Shown one piece after another: positions 9,251 to 17,148 of a stretch of DNA of 64,000 nucleotides. The notes under the pieces were generated by a model. It had not been told where the DNA came from. It made no database searches and saw nothing but the letters and a program-made list of their open reading frames with translations. How positions within the stretch are numbered: the stretch's first letter is position 1; each line of letters starts with the position of its first letter. Made by a program: the position numbers and the translations under genes. Source of the stretch: Sphingomonas sp. (GTDB taxonomy: Bacteria > Pseudomonadota > Alphaproteobacteria > Sphingomonadales > Sphingomonadaceae); NCBI GenBank assembly GCA_017304655.1, contig JAFKLY010000009.1, positions 53,136 to 117,135 on the forward strand. The letters are read 5' to 3'.

Positions 9251-9883
9251 GGCGCCCCCCGTTCCGTGCCGGGCCTCTTGCCCGTCCACGCGCCTCCCCA
9301 GGGACATCCTCTCGAAGTCATGATGGTGATGCATTTCCTGCACCTTTGCAATGCCCGCCCCAATGACACCGGCCTAGCGGACAATGGCTAAGATTGGTTT
9401 ACCTTGTGGAACTGAGGAGCGGGCTGCGCGGTCGCCATTGGGGGACATGCTGGACCTTCATCCAAATGCGGGCCGTCGAGAGGCGACGCGAAAGCGATCG
9501 GCCCTCTCCTCACAGTCATTCCCCAAGCACCTACCCCCTGTCCTACACCGCGCCTTTCATGCCAACCTCATCGGATGCCCCCTTTCCCCCTCCAGCGTCG
9601 ACACGCACGGCATGGTTCAGTTCCATCGAGGACGGCGACGCTCCGCTCGGGTGCCCGCGTCACCAGCGGCCTGCGAAAGATCAGGGAAGCGGAAGTTCAT
9701 GCCCCCGTATCGTGAACTTCGTGAACTTCCGGCGCGCCGCGCGCTGCTCGAGCGGGGTCGCGCCGCCGTCGCTTCGCCCGCTCGCCGTCCGATCCGCATT
9801 GGCAGTGGTCTTCACCGCGCCTATACAATTTCAGCCCTTGCAGCCTTGGTGTTCTATCGCAATATAACACCATCGAGGAGATC
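9251..9883. other. 633-bp intergenic region between sthA and the TelA gene
   Basis: Divergent spacer that should hold promoters for both flanking genes. Overlapping plus-strand open frames cover much of it, but none has a ribosome-binding site or recognisable protein. Its one clear element is a 48-bp repeat copy at 9683-9730. A stretch TATAAC at 9863-9868, about 20 bases before the TelA start, could be a -10 box, but no convincing -35 pairs with it. Confidence 0.6.
9683..9730 (+). repeat. Hairpin-forming dispersed repeat, copy A
   Basis: 48-bp element matching the reverse complement of 18952-18999 at 46 of 48 bases. It contains GGAAGTTCAT (9691-9700), then CGTGAACTTC (9711-9720) and GTGAACTTCC (9721-9730) in direct tandem. 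Either right arm can pair with the left arm. The two differences are transitions; the one inside the left arm (T here, C in copy B) keeps pairing as a G-T wobble. It is in non-coding DNA between divergent genes, as expected of a REP-like palindromic element. Confidence 0.8.
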
Positions 9884-11095
9884 ATGATGGCTACGACTGC
9901 GCCGACGACGACCCAAGACAAGCTGGACCTGACGCCGCCCGATCCGGTGCCGGTGGTCACGGCCGAGCGCGCTGCCGGTCTCGTCCCCATCGATGACGAG
10001 AAGAAATCCAAGCTCGACGTGAAGGTGGATGCCTTTGTCGAGGAACTGGCCGCTCTCGATGCCAACTCGCCCGAGTTCGGGGCCAAGGTCGATCAGATCA
10101 CCAATATGGGGCGCAAGGAAATCGCGGAAGCCGCCGGCCATTCCAACCGGTTCCTGGACAGGCCGGTGCGCGCGATGGACAGCGACGTGAGCGTGGGTGC
10201 GGACCTGGCCGAGCTGCGCCGCGTGATCGAGGATCTGGATCCCGGCAAGCAGGGCAATCTGCTGGCGCCCAAGAAGCTCTTCGGCATCATCCCGTTCGGC
10301 AACAAGATGCGCAACTATTTCGACAGCTACAAGTCGAGCCAGACGCACATCAACGCGATCCTCGGCTCGCTTGGCTCGGGCAAGGACACGCTGATCAAGG
10401 ACAATGCCGCCATCGACGTGGAGCGGCAGAACATGTGGGCCACCATGGGCCGGCTGGAGCAGATGATCCACATCGCAAAGGCGATGGACGCGCGGCTGGA
10501 GGCCAAGGCGCTGGAACTGGACGCGACCGATCCGGCCAAGGCGAAGGCGATCCGCGAGAGCGCGCTTTTCTATGTGCGCCAGCGCACGCAGGACCTGCTG
10601 ACGCAGATGGCTGTCACCGTGCAGGGCTATCTGGCGCTCGATCTGGTCAAGAAGAACAATGTCGAACTGGTGAAGGGCGTGGATCGCGCCTCGACCACGA
10701 CCGTCTCCGCGCTGCGCACGGCCGTCACCGTCGCCCAGGCACTGGCCGGCCAGCGGCTGGTGCTGGACCAGATCACTGCGCTCAACACGACCACGGCGAA
10801 CATCATCGATTCGACCGGCGAACTGCTCAAGACGCAGACCGCGCGCATTCACGAGCAGGCGGCGAGCAGCACCATCCCGCTGGAGACGCTGCAACGCGCC
10901 TTCCAGAACATCTACGACACGATGGACAATATCGACACCTTCAAGCTCAAGGCGCTGGAGACGATGAAGACGACCGTCAACACGCTTTCCGGCGAGGTTG
11001 AGAAGTCCAAGGGCTATATCGCGCGGGCGGAAGGCCAGGCGCGCGCGCAGGCGGCCGTAAGCAGCGGCCAGTCCCCTCTGACCGCGATCGAGTGA
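9884..11095 (+). CDS. TelA-family toxic anion resistance protein
   Basis: 403 aa. ATG ATG at 9884 follows GAGGAG at 5-7 bases. It belongs to the TelA/KlaA family (PF05816), cytoplasmic coiled-coil proteins tied genetically to tellurite and other envelope stresses, but with no established biochemistry. After an acidic/proline N-terminus, the family core runs from about residue 85 (AGHSNRFLDRPVRAM) through KLFGIIPFGNKMRNYFDSYKSS and then long helices to the end (LALDLVKKNNVELVKGVDRA is conserved). The next gene, 10 bp downstream, encodes an XpaC-like membrane protein, a frequent partner of TelA, so the two are probably one operon. Confidence 0.9.
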   Translation: MMATTAPTTTQDKLDLTPPDPVPVVTAERAAGLVPIDDEKKSKLDVKVDAFVEELAALDANSPEFGAKVDQITNMGRKEIAEAAGHSNRFLDRPVRAMDSDVSVGADLAELRRVIEDLDPGKQGNLLAPKKLFGIIPFGNKMRNYFDSYKSSQTHINAILGSLGSGKDTLIKDNAAIDVERQNMWATMGRLEQMIHIAKAMDARLEAKALELDATDPAKAKAIRESALFYVRQRTQDLLTQMAVTVQGYLALDLVKKNNVELVKGVDRASTTTVSALRTAVTVAQALAGQRLVLDQITALNTTTANIIDSTGELLKTQTARIHEQAASSTIPLETLQRAFQNIYDTMDNIDTFKLKALETMKTTVNTLSGEVEKSKGYIARAEGQARAQAAVSSGQSPLTAIE

Positions 11096-11105
11096 CGGCG
11101 CCGCC

Positions 11106-11816
11106 ATGGCCAGCGACAGCGACGATATTCTCGCCCGCGCCAACGAGATCATGGTGCGCACCTCCGAGCGCTATCGCTCGGTGAGCGCTCGCGGGCGGGC
11201 GCACAAGCGGCAGGATCTGATGAGCCGGCTCAAGCGAATGGTCGTGTCCGCCGCGCTCGTCATTGTCGGCGCGGCGGTGTTCGGCTTCATTCAGCCGCTC
11301 GGCACCACCGGCCTGCTCATCGTCATGGGCCTGCTGTTCGCCTGCCTGATCTTCGCCTTTCTGCCGACGACGCCCACGGTCACGCCCGCAAGGCTGAACG
11401 AGACCGATCTCAAGGCGCTGCCGCTGAAGACCGAGATCTGGCTGGAGAGCCAGCGCAAGGCGCTACCGGCGCCGGCAGTGCCCATCCTCGACGCGATCGG
11501 CAACCGGCTGGAAACGCTCGCGCCGCAGCTTGCCCGCCTCAACCCGCAGGAACCCGCCGCGCTGGAAGTGCGCCGCCTGCTGTCCGACCATCTGCCCGAG
11601 CTGGTGACCGGCTATCAGTCGATTCCCGCGCCGCTGCGCAGCCAGCCACGCAATGGCCGCGTGCCGGACGCCCAGCTGGTCGAGGGTCTCTCCGTCATCG
11701 AACAGGAGATCGCGACGATGACGCAGCAGCTCGCCAGCGGAGACCTGGACAAGCTCGCGGCGCACAACCGCTATCTCGAGCTGAAATATCAGGAAGCCAA
11801 GGAACTCGGCGAATAG
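11106..11816 (+). CDS. XpaC-like membrane protein, TelA partner
   Basis: 236 aa, directly after the TelA gene. An N-terminal basic segment is followed by a two-helix membrane hairpin (MVVSAALVIVGAAVFGFI and GLLIVMGLLFACLIFAFL, about residues 40-80). The rest is soluble and helical, ending in LDKLAAHNRYLELKYQ. The organisation and neighbourhood fit the XpaC family (named after 5-bromo-4-chloroindolyl phosphate hydrolysis), whose real function is unknown. The membrane hairpin could bring TelA to the inner membrane; that is inference. Confidence 0.7.
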   Translation: MASDSDDILARANEIMVRTSERYRSVSARGRAHKRQDLMSRLKRMVVSAALVIVGAAVFGFIQPLGTTGLLIVMGLLFACLIFAFLPTTPTVTPARLNETDLKALPLKTEIWLESQRKALPAPAVPILDAIGNRLETLAPQLARLNPQEPAALEVRRLLSDHLPELVTGYQSIPAPLRSQPRNGRVPDAQLVEGLSVIEQEIATMTQQLASGDLDKLAAHNRYLELKYQEAKELGE

Positions 11817-12052
11817 TCGCCTGGCTGCGCCCAGCAACGGAAAATCACCGCAATGGGGGTTGCAGCGAAAGTTCCCAATGTTACATTGGCTCATGCGGGC
11901 CGGGCCCCTCTGGCGAGCTGACGCATCCCCCTTCGTCGCTCGTGATGTCGGACCGCATCGGGTGACACCGGTGCGCATGTTGGCACCCCCAAGGCAGACT
12001 TTAAGCCGCCCGGTTGTCACCCGACTTGGATCAACTCATCCAACGGAGTGGC

Positions 12053-12241
12053 ATGAACATGTCCCAGCATATCTACCGACTTCTCAGCCGCCATCAGCAG
12101 CTCGACGAGGCCCTGCGCCACGAGCAGAAGCGCCGCTGGCCGGACTTCGCCCGGCTGCAGCGTCTCAAGCGACTGAAACTCGCCGTGAAGGATCGCCTGA
12201 CCGCGCTGATGACCCGGCGCAAGCCGGCGACGAGCAGCTGA
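12053..12241 (+). CDS. YdcH-like (DUF465) small helical protein
   Basis: 62 aa from the ATG at 12053, 5 bases after CGGAG. The protein is one charged helical hairpin with many Arg and Lys: IYRLLSRHQQLDEALRHEQ, then RLQRLKRLKLAVKDRLTAL. This is the pattern of the YdcH/DUF465 family of short coiled coils, whose conserved parts are a histidine-rich first helix and the LKKxKLxxKD motif. Function is unknown for the family. The frame is open from 12014, but the RBS supports the inner start. The 236 bp before it hold no other gene. Confidence 0.7.
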   Translation: MNMSQHIYRLLSRHQQLDEALRHEQKRRWPDFARLQRLKRLKLAVKDRLTALMTRRKPATSS

Positions 12242-12247
12242 CGGCCC

Positions 12248-13258
12248 TCAGGCTGCCTGCGCCCCGCGCGGGTTTGCCCTGGGCGACCCGCGCCGCTGGC
12301 CCAGCCATAATTTGACCGTCAGCGTGCCGCCCGCCAGCGTCTCGACCCGTTCCATCGCAACGCCGGCAGCGACATACCAGGCGGCGATCTGCTGATCGGA
12401 AAATCCCAGGCGCGTGTGCGCGTCCCGCAGACGCAGTTCCTCGCGCTCATGCGGCGCGAAATCGACGATCAGCAGGCGTCCGCCATCCCGCAACGCCCGC
12501 GCGACCTCGGCAATCACACGCTCGGGCGCCTGCGCATAATGGAGCACCTGATGGAGAATCGCGGTATCGGCGGAGGCAGTCTCCAATGGCAGGTCGTTGA
12601 AATCACCGGCGAGGAAACGAACCTTGTCGGCAATGTCCCTTGGCAGCTTGCCCCGTGCCAGCCGCAGCATCTCCGCGCTCCGGTCGAGCGCGACGACGCT
12701 GTCCGACTGGCCGGCGAACAAGGTCGCCATTCGTCCGGTGCCGGTGCCGATATCGAGTAGCCGACCGAGCGAGGCATCACCAAGCATGCCCATCATCGCC
12801 GCTTCGACCTGCGCCTCCGGCACGTAGAGCGAGCGCAGCGCATCCCATTCCTCGGCGTGAACGGTGAAATAATCCTCCGCCGCCCGCGCCCGCTCGGCCC
12901 GCACCGCAGCCAGCCGGGCCTGATCCGCTTCGATCCACAGCCGCTCACTGTCTGCGGGCTGCGCTGCGTCCAGAAAGGCGAGCAGAGCCTCAGCCGCCGC
13001 ACCACCATGCAGCGCGAGGAAAACCCAGCTGCCCTCCTTGCGCCTGTCCACCAGCCCGGCCTCCACCAGGATACGGACATGGCGGGAGACGCGCGGCTGG
13101 CTCTGGCCAACCACCAGCGCAATCTCGCCGACAGCCAGTTCCATCTCGCGCAGCAAGTGGACGATACGCAGGCGCGTGGGATCAGCGAGTGCGCGGAAAA
13201 GGTCGAGTTGCCCCAGCATCTCGCCTATGTTCAGGCAAGCCTGCCAGCCGTCAAGCAC
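12248..13258 (-). CDS. ArsR-type regulator fused to a SAM methyltransferase
   Basis: 336 aa from GTG 13258; ATG 13219 (MLGQLDLFRALADP) is an equally plausible start and trims 13 residues. Residues 15-95 are an ArsR winged helix (ALADPTRLRIVHLLREM, then QPRVSRHVRILVEAGLVDRRKEGSWVF with the recognition helix). From about residue 140 a class I methyltransferase follows, with motif LLDIGTGTGRMA. No cysteine-rich metal site is seen in the ArsR part. In alphaproteobacteria this fusion usually precedes metF and metH and is thought to sense methionine-cycle metabolites; here neither follows, so it is an orphan copy or a different member. Confidence 0.88.
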   Translation of the reverse strand: MLDGWQACLNIGEMLGQLDLFRALADPTRLRIVHLLREMELAVGEIALVVGQSQPRVSRHVRILVEAGLVDRRKEGSWVFLALHGGAAAEALLAFLDAAQPADSERLWIEADQARLAAVRAERARAAEDYFTVHAEEWDALRSLYVPEAQVEAAMMGMLGDASLGRLLDIGTGTGRMATLFAGQSDSVVALDRSAEMLRLARGKLPRDIADKVRFLAGDFNDLPLETASADTAILHQVLHYAQAPERVIAEVARALRDGGRLLIVDFAPHEREELRLRDAHTRLGFSDQQIAAWYVAAGVAMERVETLAGGTLTVKLWLGQRRGSPRANPRGAQAA

Positions 13259-13404
13259 CTGCCTTCAGGAAGCTGGTTAATATCAGCCTGTCGCAAGGGA
13301 TTGCGTTGGCGGCGACAAACCGATACGAATCGCGGTCGCAGGCTCAAAGGGGGGGGACCCCTTCCATACGTTCTGCGCGCTATGTTTCAGTAAGGGGTTT
13401 GCCC

Positions 13405-13614
13405 ATGACCAAGACCATTGCTTTCTCGCTCGTCGTGGCCGCATCGCTCGGCCTCGCCGCTTGCTCCAAGGAAGAAGCTCACAACGCCGTCAACGACACC
13501 GCCAACGTGACGAACGACGTTGCTAACGCGGCTGACAACGCCGTGAATGCCGCTGGCAACGCGCTCGACAACGCTGCCAACGCCGCGAGCAACGCGACGA
13601 ACAACGCGATGTAA
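13405..13614 (+). CDS. Small Ala/Asn-repeat lipoprotein
   Basis: 69 aa from ATG 13405. A lipoprotein signal peptide (MTKTIAFSLVVAASLGLAAC, lipobox LAAC) is followed directly by KEEAHNAVND and then about 45 residues built almost only from Ala, Asn, Asp, Val and Thr, with Asn recurring every three or four residues (AVNAAGNALDNAANAASNAT). The mature chain is probably one amphipathic helix lying on or under the outer membrane, like entericidin or Lpp-type small lipoproteins, though it fits neither family exactly. A terminator follows. It is a monocistronic unit. Confidence 0.8.
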   Translation: MTKTIAFSLVVAASLGLAACSKEEAHNAVNDTANVTNDVANAADNAVNAAGNALDNAANAASNATNNAM

Positions 13615-13644
13615 TCTTCGCCTTCGAGCGAAAAGATACATGGC

Positions 13645-13671
13645 AGGGCCGCCGGATATTCCGGTGGCCCT
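13645..13671. terminator. Stem-loop terminator after the small lipoprotein gene
   Basis: An 11-bp stem with one G-T pair (AGGGCCGCCGG at 13645-13655 with CCGGTGGCCCT at 13661-13671) and loop ATATT, followed by a T-rich tail (TCTTCTTT). It can end both the lipoprotein gene and the convergent GtrA gene. Confidence 0.75.
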
Positions 13672-13711
13672 TCTTCTTTGACCACCGCCGACCCGTCGCC
13701 TCAACGGAGTC

Positions 13712-14104
13712 TCAGCGGAACACCCATTGGCGGTTGAGGACGAAGACCAGCGCCGGTGTGACCACGCCCATGAACGGGATAGGCGCCCAAAGCGGCCAAC
13801 CAAGTGCCGCGACGCACAACCACACCCAGAATGCGTTCAGCCCCAGGCTGACAAGCGACACCGCCACAAAGCGGACAGCTTGCGCCACGGGCTTGTCGCG
13901 GCTGCCATGCCCCCGGAAGCTGAAGCGACCATGCAGCACGAAGCCGCTCGCGACAGCGACCAGATAGCCCAGGAAATTGGCGATTTGCGGATGGACGCCA
14001 AACCAGTGCGCCAGCGACCAGTACACCGCCGCCTGCAGCGCCGTGACGAACCCACCGGTCAGTGCATAGCGCAGCAATTGTCCACTCATTGCGCGCTCGA
14101 TCAT
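13712..14104 (-). CDS. GtrA-family membrane protein
   Basis: 130 aa from ATG 14104 (MIERAMSGQLLRYALTGGF), preceded by AAGGG at about 10 bases. Four membrane helices are seen, with the GtrA hallmarks RYALTGGFVTALQAAVYW near the start and FLNRQWVFR-type end (FVLNRQWVFR). GtrA proteins are thought to flip undecaprenyl-linked sugars across the inner membrane. The frame extends to 14200, but that start would overlap the divergent gene at 14173 and adds a non-membrane leader. Its divergent neighbour is a GT-C-like membrane enzyme, consistent with a lipid-linked sugar route. Confidence 0.85.
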   Translation of the reverse strand: MIERAMSGQLLRYALTGGFVTALQAAVYWSLAHWFGVHPQIANFLGYLVAVASGFVLHGRFSFRGHGSRDKPVAQAVRFVAVSLVSLGLNAFWVWLCVAALGWPLWAPIPFMGVVTPALVFVLNRQWVFR

Positions 14105-14172
14105 CGCCGCCCTTGCCAAGCCATGCATTTGCCCCGTTGCGCTTTCGCCGTACTCGGCTAAGCCCCTAGCTG

Positions 14173-16221
14173 ATGCCGCCGCCTCCAGACAATGCTGCAC
14201 CGGCCTTGACCGCGCGCATCGGGCGGTGGTGGCGCGCGCTTGACGGCTTTGCCACGCGCGAATGGCGCTGGATCATCGTCATTGCCTGGCTGCTGATCAG
14301 CGCGAGCTATCTGGACCGCTACTCGACGTCCATTCATTTCATGTCGCTCGGTGATACCGACGACAATATGCGCTATTTGCAGGTACGCGACTGGCTGAAC
14401 GGTCAGAGCTGGTGGGACTTGCGCCAGCACCGACTCGATCCGCCGCGGGGCGCAAATATCCACTGGAGTCGCCTCGTCGATCTGCCCATCGCCGGGCTAA
14501 TGCTGTTCTTCCGGCTGTTCACCGGGCCGGAACGGGCCGACGAACTGGCTGTTGGCGTCGCGCCGCTCCTGCCGCTGCTGGTGCTCATGCTGGCACTTGC
14601 CTTCATCGCGCGCCGGCTCGCGGATGATGGACGCGGCCATGGCTGGTTCGCCGCCATGCTGCTGCCGCTGGGCGCGAGCATGGGCCTCTCCATGTATATG
14701 CCGCTGCGGGTCGATCATCATGGCTGGCAACTCGCGCTGACCGCCACGACGCTCGCCGGTCTGGTCGATCGCAAGTGGACGCGCGGGGGCATCGTCGCCG
14801 GTGTCTCCAGCGCCGCATCGGTCGTGATCGGCATGGAAATGATGGTTTATCTCGCCGGGGCTGGCGCGCTCATGGCGCTGCGCTGGATCTTCAAGGATGG
14901 CGCAGCCCGTCGCCTGCGTCCCTATGCCCTGAGCCTGGGCGGCACGACGGCCATCGGCTACGCGCTTTTCGCCAGCAATGCCAATCGCCTGCCGGTCTGC
15001 GACGCCATCTCGCCGGTCTGGACAAGCATTCTGGTCCTGGCCTCCGGCATCCTCTGCGCGCTCACGCTACTCCCGTTGCGCGGCTGGCCGCAGCGACTGA
15101 TCGCGGCTGCCATCGGCGGGATCATCGTCGGTGGCTTCGCCTGGACAATGTGGCCGCAGTGCCTGACCAGCGCCTATCAGATTTCCCCGGAATTGCAGAA
15201 GAGCTGGCTGGTGTACATCCGCGAGGCCAAGCCGATCTACAGTCAGGCGCGATCGAGCTGGGTACCAATGATCGCCCTGCCCGCAACAGGCCTGCTGTGC
15301 GCTCTTGCCGGCTGCTGGGCAGCACGGCGCGATCCGGAGCGTCTGTGGGCTTGGGCCACGGTCATGCTGATGATCGCCTTCGCCATCGGTCTCATGTTCT
15401 GGCAGATCCGGGCCGGACCGGCCGCCCAGCTCCTTGCCATCCCGCCCGTCGCCTGGGCGGTCTGGAGCCTGATCGAGTCCGTCTTTTCGGGGCGCTGGTT
15501 TCAGCGATTGGTCGCGATACCGGCCTTGCTGGTATTGAGCGGCGCGATCGCGGTTTATTCGCTCTACCCTGTCATCGCCCGAGCGCTGGCCAACAACGGC
15601 GCCACACCGCCCGCGCCATCATCTGCGACGACCAGTAATGGCGCCGGGGCGAACCGGGCACACCTCCTCACCGGTAGCAACGCCAGTTCCGCACCGGTCA
15701 GCTCGCGCAGTGCCGGCACCGCAGCGCCATCCAATGGCGGCGAAACGCGCCGGCAGGTCACGCGGCGTTCCGAGGCCCGATGCCGTACCCAACCAGCTCT
15801 GCAGGTGCTCAATCAGGTGCCGGCGGCCACGATTTTCACGGTCGTCGACCTGGGGCCGCGCCTCATCGCGATGACCCATCACAGCGCTATTGCCGGCCCC
15901 TATCATCGCAACGGCCGCGCGATCCTGGACATCCACCACGCTTTCGACGGGTCGCCGGAGCGTTTCCGCGAGATCGCGCTGGAGCATGGCGCCACCTATC
16001 TGCTCTTCTGCCCCAATTTCCCGGAAGGGACGATTTACCAAAGACGCAGCCCGCGGGGCTTCTATGCAAGGCTGGCGCGCGGCGAGGGCTTTCCGTTCCT
16101 CACGCCCGTCACGCTGGATTATCCGGGAACGCTGCCTTTCACGCTCTATCGCATCGAGGGTGAGCCGGAAGAGCGCCCCCTAGCGCCGCTCCGCAAAAAA
16201 GCCGCGCAGCAGGCGCGCTGA
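14173..16221 (+). CDS. Multi-span membrane protein, probable GT-C fold glycosyltransferase
   Basis: 682 aa. The N-terminal 470 residues have about 10-12 membrane helices. The first large periplasmic loop (LGDTDDNMRYLQVRDWLNG, residues about 57-75, then GANIHWSRLVDLP) carries an Asp pair followed by Arg as in lipid-linked sugar transferases of the GT-C superfamily (STT3, ArnT relatives). A second conserved spot is RVDHHGWQ near residue 180. A Ser/Ala/Asn/Thr-rich linker (about residues 475-530) leads to a soluble C-terminal domain with THHSAIAGPYHRN. Donor and acceptor are unknown. It is divergent from the GtrA gene, which suggests the pair adds a flipped sugar to a periplasmic acceptor. The 3' end overlaps tadA by 42 bp. 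Confidence 0.65.
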   Translation: MPPPPDNAAPALTARIGRWWRALDGFATREWRWIIVIAWLLISASYLDRYSTSIHFMSLGDTDDNMRYLQVRDWLNGQSWWDLRQHRLDPPRGANIHWSRLVDLPIAGLMLFFRLFTGPERADELAVGVAPLLPLLVLMLALAFIARRLADDGRGHGWFAAMLLPLGASMGLSMYMPLRVDHHGWQLALTATTLAGLVDRKWTRGGIVAGVSSAASVVIGMEMMVYLAGAGALMALRWIFKDGAARRLRPYALSLGGTTAIGYALFASNANRLPVCDAISPVWTSILVLASGILCALTLLPLRGWPQRLIAAAIGGIIVGGFAWTMWPQCLTSAYQISPELQKSWLVYIREAKPIYSQARSSWVPMIALPATGLLCALAGCWAARRDPERLWAWATVMLMIAFAIGLMFWQIRAGPAAQLLAIPPVAWAVWSLIESVFSGRWFQRLVAIPALLVLSGAIAVYSLYPVIARALANNGATPPAPSSATTSNGAGANRAHLLTGSNASSAPVSSRSAGTAAPSNGGETRRQVTRRSEARCRTQPALQVLNQVPAATIFTVVDLGPRLIAMTHHSAIAGPYHRNGRAILDIHHAFDGSPERFREIALEHGATYLLFCPNFPEGTIYQRRSPRGFYARLARGEGFPFLTPVTLDYPGTLPFTLYRIEGEPEERPLAPLRKKAAQQAR

Positions 16222-16638
16222 AGCCTCCTCGCCAAGCCCCGGAAACAGCTGCGGGCGATGATGGCATTGCGGCTGGGCAAAGACGCGCGCGCCATGATCG
16301 ACACCGCCGCCCTTGGGATCCGCCGCGCCATAATAAAGCCGGGCGATTCGGGCATGGGCGATAGCGCCGGCGCACATCGGGCATGGCTCCAGCGTCACCC
16401 AGAGATCGCAGTCAGTGAGCCGCTCCTGCCCAAGCGCGGCGCAAGCGGCGCGAATGGCGACAATCTCCGCATGCGCGGTGGGATCCTTGTCGCGCCGGTT
16501 GCGATTCTCCCCCATCGCGATGACCTTCCCGTCACGCGCCACGACCGCACCGATCGGCACTTCTCCTGCCCGTGCGGCTGCCTGCGCCAGCGAAAGGGCC
16601 AGGCGCATCGGCTCGGGCAGGGGGAATGGATCGGCCAT
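16180..16638 (-). CDS. tadA: tRNA adenosine(34) deaminase TadA
   Basis: 152 aa. TadA converts A34 to inosine in tRNA-Arg(ACG). The zinc-binding deaminase signature is complete: HAEIVAIRAA (His ligand and catalytic Glu near residues 52-54) and PCPMCAGA (two Cys ligands near residues 84-90). ARIARLYYGAADPKGG is the typical follow-on. The last 14 codons overlap the last 14 codons of the convergent GT-C-like gene, so the two transcripts are complementary at their 3' ends. The start at 16638 (MADPFPLPEPMRLAL) fits the family. Confidence 0.95.
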   Translation of the reverse strand: MADPFPLPEPMRLALSLAQAAARAGEVPIGAVVARDGKVIAMGENRNRRDKDPTAHAEIVAIRAACAALGQERLTDCDLWVTLEPCPMCAGAIAHARIARLYYGAADPKGGGVDHGARVFAQPQCHHRPQLFPGLGEEASARLLRGFFAERR

Positions 16639-16799
16639 GGTGAGTCATGCTAGTGACCTATCCACCGGATCGTGTCGAGCGGCTCCGGGGGCATTTGCTT
16701 TGCAGATACCGCGCCTTTGCCGGAAAGCGCCTTGACGATTCGGCCTGTGCCTTGTATCGGCGCCGCTTTCCGTAAGAACCCAGATCAGGATCGATTGAC

Positions 16800-17093
16800 A
16801 TGTCGCGCATCTGCGAACTGACCGGCCGGGGCCGCCAAGTGGGCCACAACGTGTCCCACGCCAATAACAAGACCAAGCGCGTCTTTCTGCCCAACCTGCA
16901 GAATGTGACGCTGATCTCCGATTCGCTGGAGCGTCGCGTCAAGCTGCGCGTCTCGACGCATGGCCTGCGCTCGGTCGAGCATGTCGGCGGTCTGGACAAC
17001 TGGCTGCTCAAGACGGCTGACACCAAGCTCTCGCTGCGCGCCCGTCGCCTGAAGCGCGAGATCGTCAAGAAGGTTGCCCCGCAGGCGGCCTGA
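16800..17093 (+). CDS. rpmB: 50S ribosomal protein L28
   Basis: 97 aa, the alphaproteobacterial long form. It begins [24 protein letters not shown] (typical SRxCELTGKxxxxGNxVSHxxxKT pattern) and contains KRVFLPNLQ and the C-terminal [12 protein letters not shown]. It is a structural protein of the large ribosomal subunit. It has its own terminator 24 bp downstream. Confidence 0.97.
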   Translation: MSRICELTGRGRQVGHNVSHANNKTKRVFLPNLQNVTLISDSLERRVKLRVSTHGLRSVEHVGGLDNWLLKTADTKLSLRARRLKREIVKKVAPQAA

Positions 17094-17116
17094 TCGGCTC
17101 GATCAGGAATTCAAGG

Positions 17117-17141
17117 AAGGCGGCCTTCGGTCGCCTTTTTT
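17117..17141 (+). terminator. Terminator of rpmB
   Basis: GC stem AAGGCGGCC (17117-17125) with GGTCGCCTT (17129-17137), a tight loop and a run of T (17136-17141). It lies between convergent rpmB and the phytase-like gene and may serve both. Confidence 0.85.
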
Positions 17142-17148
17142 GTTGCCC

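Noticed and set aside
7988..9391. 467-codon plus-strand frame opposite sthA
   Set aside because: Shadow of sthA; low-complexity Arg/His/Gln-rich sequence with no RBS.
9384..9887. Overlapping plus-strand frames across the sthA-TelA spacer
   Set aside because: No ribosome-binding site, overlap the TelA start, contain the repeat element, and resemble non-coding translations.
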